In this document: one piece after another, positions 38,338-44,837 of the stretch
How the letters are laid out: the number at the start of each line of letters is the position of its first letter
How positions within the stretch are numbered: the first letter of the stretch is position 1
DNA from: Elusimicrobiota bacterium
GTDB taxonomy: Bacteria; Elusimicrobiota; Elusimicrobia; JACQPE01
DNA length: 57,663 bases
NCBI GenBank assembly: GCA_016205025.1
Contig: JACQJO010000039.1
Span: 1 to 57,663 of the forward strand
Reading direction: 5' to 3'
Program-made: the position numbers and the translations under genes
Notes under the pieces: generated by a model
Seen by the model: only the letters and a program-made list of their open reading frames with translations
Told to the model about the DNA's origin: nothing
Databases searched by the model: none

Positions 38338-39648
38338 TTACAAAATAACGCGGGTTGTTTTTAGTTCCTTGATTTTTTTAGCGGAAAGACCGAGGCCGCG
38401 AAGAACGGTTTTAGTGTGCTGTCCAATTTGACCGGGACCACGGCCGGTTTGGGCCCTGCTTCGAGAAAAAGAGAGGGGATTAAGGATTGCGGGAGCGCTG
38501 CCAACCCTAACGCGTCCGCGCGCCAAGAGCTGTTCATTGGCCAGGGCTTCCTGCAGGGTTAAAACCGGCGAAACGCAGACATCATCCTTTTCCAAAAGAG
38601 AGCGCCACTCTTGCAGGCTCTTGGTCAAAAAGATTTTTTTAAGTTCAGCCCCCAGTTCAACCCAACGCGAAGAATCCCCCATCAGGGGTCTTAAATCCTC
38701 GCGCCCTAAAAGCGCCAGCAAGCGGTCGCGGTAAGCTGTCTCCACCGCGCCAACGGCCAAATAGCGGCCGTCCGCGGTCGGGTAAACCTGATAAAAGGGA
38801 TCGCGGCCGGCCAATAAACAGCTTTGACGTATTTCTCTGTCCTTGGCCAAATATTCCGCGACAGGCATGATCATCCAGGTTAAAATTCCGTCTAAAATTG
38901 CGGCGTCAATGTATTGTCCCTTGCCGCTTCGGGCGCGCTCATAAAGAGCCGCGACAATGGCCATTGCGGCGTACAAACTTCCGCCGCCTAAATCCCCCAC
39001 CGGCAAGGGTAAAAGCGCAGGCGGCTGGCCACGCGGCGCCATATAAGGGTTTAGCGCGGGGGAGTCACCCTTGCCCCCAGACCCGAGAACCAGTCCCGTC
39101 GGTTCTCCCCGCGTGCTCGCGGGGCCCCTCTCCACTACTGGGTTCAAGGGTGACTCCCCCGCGCTAAACTCCTTCGGCGCCATTAAGGAAAGCAGGCCAC
39201 TGTAAGCCAAGTAGTTGATGTCATGGCTTGCCTTATTTTTATAAGGACCGGTTTGGCCGTAGCCGGAAAGCGAGCAATAAATGATCTTGGGGTTGACCTT
39301 GGCCACATCTTTATACCCAAGCCCGATTTTCTGAAGGGAGCCCGCGCGGAACCCCTCGATAAAAACATCGTAACTTCTCGCCATCTTTAAAACAAGATCG
39401 CGGCCCTCTTCCTTTTTAAAATTCAAAACAACGGATTTTTTGCCTCTGTAAAGCGTGTCCAGTAAAAATTTTTGAGATGGGCCTTCGGGGAAAAAGGCAA
39501 GAAGCGGATCCACCATTTTAGGCATCACGACCGAAGTCACCTCGGCCCCCAGGTCGGACAAAATCATGGTGGCAAAAGGCCCGGGCAGAATCCGGCTTAA
39601 ATCCAAAACCTTAATACCGGAAAGCGGCGCCGAAATTTTGGATTTCAT
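38338..39648 (-). CDS. CaiB/BaiF family CoA-transferase with in-frame element insertion
   Basis: A 436-residue family III CoA-transferase or racemase (alpha-methylacyl-CoA racemase-like). Visible motifs are GIKVLDLSRILPGPFATMILSDLGAEV, YRGKKSVVLNFKKEEGR, SLSGYGQTGPY with SHDINYLAYSG, GDLGGGSLYAAMAI and the C-terminal GQHTKTVL (each cited in part). Residues about 159-202 are not family sequence: they are the translation of a 132-bp element (39043-39174) plus a 9-bp target duplication, falling between SGLLSLMAP and the RGQPP segment. That region is a loop before the GDLGGG motif, so the enzyme may tolerate it. No partner genes for a carnitine or acyl-CoA pathway are adjacent. Confidence 0.9.
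   Translation of the reverse strand: MKSKISAPLSGIKVLDLSRILPGPFATMILSDLGAEVTSVVMPKMVDPLLAFFPEGPSQKFLLDTLYRGKKSVVLNFKKEEGRDLVLKMARSYDVFIEGFRAGSLQKIGLGYKDVAKVNPKIIYCSLSGYGQTGPYKNKASHDINYLAYSGLLSLMAPKEFSAGESPLNPVVERGPASTRGEPTGLVLGSGGKGDSPALNPYMAPRGQPPALLPLPVGDLGGGSLYAAMAIVAALYERARSGKGQYIDAAILDGILTWMIMPVAEYLAKDREIRQSCLLAGRDPFYQVYPTADGRYLAVGAVETAYRDRLLALLGREDLRPLMGDSSRWVELGAELKKIFLTKSLQEWRSLLEKDDVCVSPVLTLQEALANEQLLARGRVRVGSAPAILNPLSFSRSRAQTGRGPGQIGQHTKTVLRGLGLSAKKIKELKTTRVIL
39034..39183. mobile_element. 132-bp terminal-inverted-repeat element with 9-bp target duplication (copy 1)
   Basis: CGGCGCCAT occurs at 39034-39042 and 39175-39183, directly flanking a 132-bp insert (39043-39174). The insert ends in about 28-bp inverted repeats containing GGGGGAGTCACCC and has internal hairpins GAGAACC/GGTTCTC (39085-39091, 39101-39107) and CCCCGCG/CGCGGGG (39107-39113, 39118-39124). 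It lies within the CoA-transferase gene and is read on the minus strand. Total added length is 141 bp, exactly 47 codons, with no stop. Confidence 0.93.
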
Positions 39649-39703
39649 CGTAACTCTTAATCTTTTAGTAAATTATCCGCATAAGGAAAACTTTCTATCA
39701 ACA

Positions 39704-39961
39704 ATGAAAAACGTTATTCTATTTCTTGCGGCTTTCTCTCTGGGTTGGATCGCCTCAACTTTACTGCCCCCTCCTTCCTGGCTGGCCGACCGGGCGCAGA
39801 GCTTAACGGAAACGGTGAGAAAACGCTGGAATAAGGAGCTCAAGGAAGAAGAGGGACGGGCGCGCCAGAGAGTGCAGAATCAAAACAAGGAATACAGAAA
39901 ACGAATACGCGCCGTCACCGAGGCCGAATCCAGAAACCTCGAAGAGATGATCGAACGATAG
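39704..39961 (+). CDS. Small membrane-anchored coiled-coil protein
   Basis: The start is ATG 39704 (MKNVILFLAAFSLGWIAS); the longer upstream frame is unsupported. The 85-residue protein has one hydrophobic N-terminal helix, a short Pro-rich turn (LLPPPSWLAD) and then a charged coiled coil (KRWNKELKEEEGRARQRVQNQNKEYRKRIRAVTEAE in part). I recognise no family. It ends 9 bp before the tsaB start on the same strand. Confidence 0.65.
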   Translation: MKNVILFLAAFSLGWIASTLLPPPSWLADRAQSLTETVRKRWNKELKEEEGRARQRVQNQNKEYRKRIRAVTEAESRNLEEMIER

Positions 39962-39970
39962 CCGCTTTCA

Positions 39971-40747
39971 GTGACGAACGCGATCGCGATTGAAACCTCT
40001 GGGACGCATTTAAGCTACGCCATTTTGCGCCAAGGCAAAATAACGGCTCAATTTTTTAGCGATGCCCAATGGGACCACGAACAAATTTTCTGGAAGCGCT
40101 TCCCCAAAGATCTCAAGAAATCCGGCCTAAAACTCGAGAACCTGGATTTTTTGGCCGCCACTCGCGGACCGGGCCGCTTTACGGGAGTGCGCCTGGGCCT
40201 GGCGATCGTCAACACTTGGGCCAGCCTTTATAAAATTCCGGTTTTCGCGCCCACCGTGCCGGAATTGATGGCGTGGCAACACAGAAATAGTGCTGAGTAC
40301 AGAGTAACGAGTGCTGAGTGCGGAATAAAAAGCACAGAATACAGAGTTAAAAAAAATAAGAAGGAGTTTTCCTCGCACTCGTTACTCAGCACTCAGCACT
40401 CAGCACTCCTCTGCCTGGTGGCCTTTAGCGGCGCCGTTGTTTTAACTCAAACGGACAACGCGGGAGCGATAAAAATCCTCAAGACTCATTCCAACTTGGA
40501 GGAGGCATTTAAAAATCTGCCCCCCGCCCTACGCCATCCATTATCTCCTCTCCTTTATTACTGCCAGGAAAATTTAGAAAAAGAAATCGCCAACTTGGCC
40601 CAGAAGCACAATGTTACCGCGCGACGCGAAATCCCCCGCGCCGGACGTCTTCTGGAATTCGGCGGCGCCGGACGCCAAGAAAAAAGCCGGTGGATCAAGC
40701 CGCCCAAACTCGCGCAACCGCTTTATCTCAAGCAAAGCTGGGGCTAG
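39971..40747 (+). CDS. tsaB: tRNA threonylcarbamoyladenosine biosynthesis protein TsaB, with in-frame element insertion
   Basis: TsaB (YeaZ) partners TsaD to make the t6A modification at tRNA position 37. The 258-residue product starts at a GTG (39971) with AIAIETSGTHLSYAILRQGK and keeps ATRGPGRFTGVRLGLAIVNTWA, both hallmark motifs of the ASKHA fold. Residues about 107-146 (for example SSHSLLSTQHSALL) are encoded by a palindromic element inserted in frame between LMAWQHRN and CLVAFSGAVVLTQ, in a region that is a variable loop in TsaB. The C-terminal half (RREIPRAGRLLEFGG) is shorter than in full family members. tsaD and tsaE are not in the window. Confidence 0.85.
   Translation: MTNAIAIETSGTHLSYAILRQGKITAQFFSDAQWDHEQIFWKRFPKDLKKSGLKLENLDFLAATRGPGRFTGVRLGLAIVNTWASLYKIPVFAPTVPELMAWQHRNSAEYRVTSAECGIKSTEYRVKKNKKEFSSHSLLSTQHSALLCLVAFSGAVVLTQTDNAGAIKILKTHSNLEEAFKNLPPALRHPLSPLLYYCQENLEKEIANLAQKHNVTARREIPRAGRLLEFGGAGRQEKSRWIKPPKLAQPLYLKQSWG
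40289..40407. repeat. 119-bp palindromic element, TGCTGAG family, inside tsaB
   Basis: Outer arms are AGTGCTGAG and its mirror CTCAGCACTCAGCACT. A 44-bp core at 40344-40387 is the reverse complement, with a few differences, of the core at 29376-29419. The element is translated within tsaB without stops. No clear target duplication is seen. Confidence 0.88.
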
Positions 40748-40823
40748 CCGCCTACCGCCTATAACGCCCAGAAATTCTTATAATAATTACGCTGCCTGCA
40801 TCCATGTGAGCGGGACGGCCAAT

Positions 40824-41717
40824 ATGGAAACCGCTGCGTCAATTAACCGCAAGGTCACCCCGCAAGATTTCCTTTTAAAAAAACAAAAAGGCGTCCCGCT
40901 GACAATGCTGACCGCCTACGACTACCCCACGGCTTTGGCGGTGGATCGCGCCGGCATTGATTCCATCTTAGTCGGCGACTCGCTCGGCATGGTGGTTTTG
41001 GGCTATGACACGACACTGCCGGTGACCATGGATGAAATGATCCATCACGCCAAAGCGGCCGCGCGCGGCGCCAAGCGCGCGCTTTTGATCGGCGATCTGC
41101 CTTTCCTTTCCTACCAAACGTCCGTTGAGGAGGCGCTGCGCAACGCCGGGCGGTTCATTAAGGAAGCCCAGATGGATGCCATAAAATTGGAAGGCGGCCA
41201 AGAACAAATCTCCAAAATCAAGGCAATTTTGGATGCCGGAATTCCGGTGGTGGGGCATCTGGGATTGACTCCTCAATCGGTGCGCAAGTTCGGAGGCTGG
41301 AAAACCCAAGGCAAAACAGCCCAGGCGGCGCTGAAAATCCTGCGCGATGCCGAAGCGCTCGAAGAAGCCGGCTGTTTTGCTCTTGTCCTGGAATCCATCC
41401 CCTCGCGCTTGGCGGCGCTGATATCGCGCAAGCTTAGAATCCCCACAATCGGCATCGGCGCCGGCAATGCCTGCGACGGCCAGGTGCTGGTGACCCATGA
41501 TATGCTGGGACTTTTTGACCGGTTCACGCCAAAATTCGTGCGGCGCTACGCCAATCTCTACGGAGAAATCGAGAAGGCCCTACAGGTTTATAAAAAAGAG
41601 GTTCAAGAACGCTCATTTCCACAGGAACAGCACAGCTTCGCGATGCCTGACGAAGAATGGAAAAAATTCAATGCAAATTCTCAAAACCATCGAAGAATTA
41701 AAAGCCTGGCGAGATGA
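40824..41717 (+). CDS. panB: 3-methyl-2-oxobutanoate hydroxymethyltransferase
   Basis: PanB makes ketopantoate from 2-oxoisovalerate and 5,10-methylene-THF, the first step of pantothenate synthesis. The start ATG 40824 (METAASINRKVTPQDFLLKK) is chosen because the upstream codons have no family similarity; TATAAT lies at 40779-40784. The 297-residue barrel protein has the motifs LTAYDYPTALAVDRAGIDSILVGDSLGMVVLGY, the metal Asp in VGDSLG, LEGGQEQ, and PVVGHLGLTPQSVRKFGG (each quoted in part). Its last 47 nt overlap panC, which is unusually long for coupling. Confidence 0.95.
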   Translation: METAASINRKVTPQDFLLKKQKGVPLTMLTAYDYPTALAVDRAGIDSILVGDSLGMVVLGYDTTLPVTMDEMIHHAKAAARGAKRALLIGDLPFLSYQTSVEEALRNAGRFIKEAQMDAIKLEGGQEQISKIKAILDAGIPVVGHLGLTPQSVRKFGGWKTQGKTAQAALKILRDAEALEEAGCFALVLESIPSRLAALISRKLRIPTIGIGAGNACDGQVLVTHDMLGLFDRFTPKFVRRYANLYGEIEKALQVYKKEVQERSFPQEQHSFAMPDEEWKKFNANSQNHRRIKSLAR

Positions 41718-42579
41718 AGCCGCCCGGCCCGTCGGTTTGGTGCCCACCATGGGCTATCTTCATGAAGGGCACGCCTCCCTGGTGCGGCAGGCCCGCCAGG
41801 AATGCGCCGCGGGGGTCGCCAGCATCTTCGTTAATCCAGCCCAATTTGGGCCCGGAGAAGATTTCAACCGCTACCCCCGAAACCTAGAGGGCGACTTGAA
41901 ACTCCTCGAGAACCTCGGCATTGACGCGGCCTGGGTGCCGTCAACCAATGAAATCTACCCCGATGGATTCCAAACCTCAATCGAGGTGCGTGGCGCCACT
42001 GCGCGGCTGGAGGGCGCGTCGCGCCCCGGCCATTTCCAAGGCGTGGCCACAATCGTGGCCAAGCTGATGAACCTGGCCAATCCGGATAAGCTCTATCTCG
42101 GCCAAAAAGACGCCCAGCAGGTTGTTGTTCTTCAAAGAATGGTCAAAGATTTAAACTTTCCGGTCGAAGTTGTCGTTTGCCCCACGATTCGGGAACCCGA
42201 CGGATTGGCCATGTCTTCGCGCAACTCCTATCTTAACGCCAGTGAGCGCGCGGCCGCCGTTATTGTTTACCACGCTCTTGAAGCGGCCCGCAACGCCTAC
42301 TACAAAGGAGAGAGGGATGCCGATCACCTGAAAGCGGTGATGGCCACCACCATTCACGGTGAACCGCAAGCCAAAACCGATTACATTTCGATCGCGGACC
42401 CGCTGACGTTAGGCGAACTCTCCGAAGTGGGTGCGGACGCTTTGTTCTCCTTGGCGGTAAGAATCAACAAAACGCGGTTAATCGATAATTTTCTATTGAT
42501 AAACGGACGGTGGGAAACGGGAATCATCGCGCATAACGAACCCAAGGAGGTTAAACAACCCCATGTTACTCTGCATTGA
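41671..42579 (+). CDS. panC: Pantothenate synthetase
   Basis: PanC condenses pantoate and beta-alanine with ATP. The start is ATG 41671 (MQILKTIEELKAWRDEAAR), 47 nt inside panB; a frame reaching further upstream lies in panB. The 302-residue protein has the HIGH-like VPTMGYLHEGHASL, FVNPAQFGPGEDFNRYPR, the LYLGQKDAQQ motif and KMSKS-like MSSRNSYL (each quoted in part). It is somewhat longer than common PanC because of a C-terminal extension (LLINGRWETGIIAHNEPKE) after the domain end. It overlaps coaX by 17 bp. Confidence 0.95.
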   Translation: MQILKTIEELKAWRDEAARPVGLVPTMGYLHEGHASLVRQARQECAAGVASIFVNPAQFGPGEDFNRYPRNLEGDLKLLENLGIDAAWVPSTNEIYPDGFQTSIEVRGATARLEGASRPGHFQGVATIVAKLMNLANPDKLYLGQKDAQQVVVLQRMVKDLNFPVEVVVCPTIREPDGLAMSSRNSYLNASERAAAVIVYHALEAARNAYYKGERDADHLKAVMATTIHGEPQAKTDYISIADPLTLGELSEVGADALFSLAVRINKTRLIDNFLLINGRWETGIIAHNEPKEVKQPHVTLH

Positions 42580-43396
42580 CATCGGAAATACCAGCGTCAC
42601 CCTGGGCATCTACGAACAGGAACGTCTTGGCGCGCGCTGGCGGCTGGCCACGGACGCGAAACGTTCATCTGACGAATACGGCCTGCAGTTGACGGGCTTA
42701 TTAAGCCACGCTGAAATCGGCCCTAAAAAAATAAAAAGCGCGGCATTGGGCTCGGTTGTGCCGGCCTTAACAGGCCGTTGGATCGAGGCCTGCCGCAATT
42801 TTCTGGACATTGAGCCTCTGGTGGTTGACGCCGGCGTCAAAACCGGGGTGCGCGTGCTCTACGATGACCCCAAAAGCGTCGGCGCCGACCGCGTCATTAA
42901 CGCGGCTGCGGCTCACCGTCTTTACGGCGGGCCCGCCTGTATCGTGGATTTTGGCACCGCCACCACCTTTGACGCCATCGCCGGAAATGGGGATTATCTC
43001 GGAGGCGCCATCGCCCCGGGCATTGAAATCGCGATGGATGCCCTATTTAACAGAGCCGCCAAACTCCCGCGCGTGGAGCTGGCGCCGCCGCCTCGCGTGA
43101 TCGGTAAAAACACAGCCCGCTCCATCGGGGCCGGAACCTTCTATGGCTATATCGGGCTCGTAGAGGGCTTGGTTGAACGGTTTCGCCGGGAGCTCGGCGC
43201 TAAAATGAAGGTGATCGGCACCGGGGGACTGCTTGACATTCTGGCAACTGAAACTAAAGTCTTCGATATCAAAGCCCCTTGGCTGACGCTGGAAGGATTA
43301 AAAATCATTTACGAGCTGAACACCCAGCAAAAAATTCAAAAGCAGAACCCCAGGCTTGTCATTGCGAGGAGCAGCGGCGACGAAGCAATCTCATGA
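42563..43396 (+). CDS. coaX: Type III pantothenate kinase
   Basis: CoaX phosphorylates pantothenate, the first step to CoA. It is a type III kinase of the ASKHA fold that does not use the P-loop. A strong AGGAGG precedes the ATG. The N-terminal MLLCIDIGNTSVTLGIYE has the D-x-G-N-T phosphate loop; GADRVINAAAAHRLYG and VDFGTATTFDAIAGNGDYLGGAI hold the catalytic Asp and second loop. The family core ends near residue 258. The extra C-terminal residues (LVIARSSGDEAIS) are encoded by a GTCATTGCGAG palindromic element, which also supplies the stop codon. Confidence 0.95.
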   Translation: MLLCIDIGNTSVTLGIYEQERLGARWRLATDAKRSSDEYGLQLTGLLSHAEIGPKKIKSAALGSVVPALTGRWIEACRNFLDIEPLVVDAGVKTGVRVLYDDPKSVGADRVINAAAAHRLYGGPACIVDFGTATTFDAIAGNGDYLGGAIAPGIEIAMDALFNRAAKLPRVELAPPPRVIGKNTARSIGAGTFYGYIGLVEGLVERFRRELGAKMKVIGTGGLLDILATETKVFDIKAPWLTLEGLKIIYELNTQQKIQKQNPRLVIARSSGDEAIS

Positions 43397-43445
43397 AAAG
43401 AGTAAACCTTCTTATGGGATTGCTTCGCCCGAGGCTCGCAATGAC
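43358..43445. repeat. GTCATTGCGAG palindromic element at the coaX-coaBC junction
   Basis: An 88-bp element with ends GTCATTGCGAG and CTCGCAATGAC, sharing ends with 14145-14235. It encodes the C-terminal tail of coaX. A longer frame for coaBC would translate it as SLRGAAATKQS, which is not family sequence. Confidence 0.88.
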
Positions 43446-43472
43446 AGAATCTCTGTTTCAAAAGGCAGCGGC

Positions 43473-44726
43473 GTGAGCGAAAAATCGATTCCTCCATTGA
43501 AGGAAAAAAGAATTCTGCTGGGCGTCACCGGCAGCATCGCGGCTTATAAAGCCGTTGAACTGGCCAGCCGGCTAACCCAAGCCGGGGCGCTGGTGGACAC
43601 AATTTTAACCCAGGCCGCAACCCGGTTTGTTGCGCCTCTGACATTTCAAAGCGTCACGGCAAGGCAAGCTTACGCGGATCAAGATTTATGGAACGGCCAG
43701 GAACATGTGCTTCACGTCAAGCTGGCCGAATGGGCCGACATCATCGTTATCGCGCCCGCCACCGCCAACACCATCGCCAAACTCGCCCACGGCCTCGCCG
43801 AAGATCTTCTTTCTTTAACCGCCCTTTCTTTCACCTCATCACCCCCCCGCATCATCACCCCCTCATTTTTAATCGCTCCCGCCATGGACGCCGGCTTATG
43901 GAAAAATCCGGCTATCCAAAAAAATGTCGCAACTTTAAAAAAGCAAGGCGCCCTCACCATCGGACCGGAACAAGGTCACCTGGCCTCGGGACTCGACGCC
44001 GCCGGGCGTATGAGCGAGCCGGAAAATATTTTCCGTGAAATCCGCTATCAACTGTCCCGGCGCGGACCGCTCGCCGGAAAAAAATTCGTGGTTACCGCGG
44101 GGCCAACCCAAGAACCGATTGATCCTGTGAGATTTCTGGGCAACCCCTCCTCGGGCAAACAAGGATTCGCCGTGGCCCAAGCCGCCCTGGATCAAGGAGC
44201 CCAAGTTACGTTGATTGCGGGGCCCACGGCGCTGGCCGCGCCCAGGGGAGCCGAAAAAATCGACGTTCAAACCGCCGAAGAAATGACCAACGCCGTCTTA
44301 TCCAACTGCCCGCGAGCGGACGCGCTGGTGATGACCGCGGCGGTCGCTGATTTTAAACCCGCCAAATCTTACGCTCAAAAACTTAAAAAAGAAAACGGGC
44401 TGACCGGCATCAACCTTAAAAGAACCCAAGATATTTTGACCCAAGTCGGCCGATTGAAGAAAAAAACGGGCTGGCCCAAAATCGTGGTTGGGTTCGCGGC
44501 CGAAACCGAAAATTTAATCGCCAACGCCCAAGACAAACTCAACAAGAAAGCCTTGAACCTGATCGTGGCCAATAATATTGCACAGCCGGGACGCGGGTTC
44601 CAAAGTGACACCAACCAGGCAATTTTGCTGGCGCCGGGGTCGGTTCCCAAAACACTGCCGCTGATGACCAAGGAAAAAACGGCCGTCGAAATCCTGGCCC
44701 GAATCACCCTCCTCCTGAAGAACTGA
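43473..44726 (+). CDS. coaBC: Bifunctional phosphopantothenoylcysteine decarboxylase/phosphopantothenate-cysteine ligase
   Basis: CoaBC makes 4'-phosphopantetheine from phosphopantothenate and cysteine using CTP. The start is taken as GTG 43473 (VSEKSIPPLKEK); upstream codons are repeat-derived. Residues about 10-190 are the flavin CoaC domain (LLGVTGSIAAYKAVELASRL, the active-site His in HVKLAEWAD, IAPATANTIAKLA). The conserved substrate-clamp motif reads PAMDAGLW instead of PAMNxxMW, and the catalytic Cys position reads LASGLDAAGRM instead of ACG. I recall that some Bacteroidetes-type enzymes carry the same variant. Residues about 200-410 are the CoaB domain (VTAGPTQEPIDPVRFLGNPSSGKQG in part, MTAAVADFKP). 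It closes a complete panB-panC-coaX-coaBC block. Confidence 0.94.
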   Translation: MSEKSIPPLKEKRILLGVTGSIAAYKAVELASRLTQAGALVDTILTQAATRFVAPLTFQSVTARQAYADQDLWNGQEHVLHVKLAEWADIIVIAPATANTIAKLAHGLAEDLLSLTALSFTSSPPRIITPSFLIAPAMDAGLWKNPAIQKNVATLKKQGALTIGPEQGHLASGLDAAGRMSEPENIFREIRYQLSRRGPLAGKKFVVTAGPTQEPIDPVRFLGNPSSGKQGFAVAQAALDQGAQVTLIAGPTALAAPRGAEKIDVQTAEEMTNAVLSNCPRADALVMTAAVADFKPAKSYAQKLKKENGLTGINLKRTQDILTQVGRLKKKTGWPKIVVGFAAETENLIANAQDKLNKKALNLIVANNIAQPGRGFQSDTNQAILLAPGSVPKTLPLMTKEKTAVEILARITLLLKN

Positions 44727-44837
44727 CACCAGCCGCCGATTTCCCCCCAAACCGACGCAAGCCGGGGGTGAAAAAAACCCGTTCTGGCGCAAGACTATCA
44801 ATAACCTACCTGAAGTCAGGCAGGCCGAGTACCGCAA

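Noticed and set aside
43356-43472. N-terminal extension of CoaBC
   Set aside because: The residues MSLRGAAATKQS and onward are the translation of the palindromic repeat and are not family sequence.
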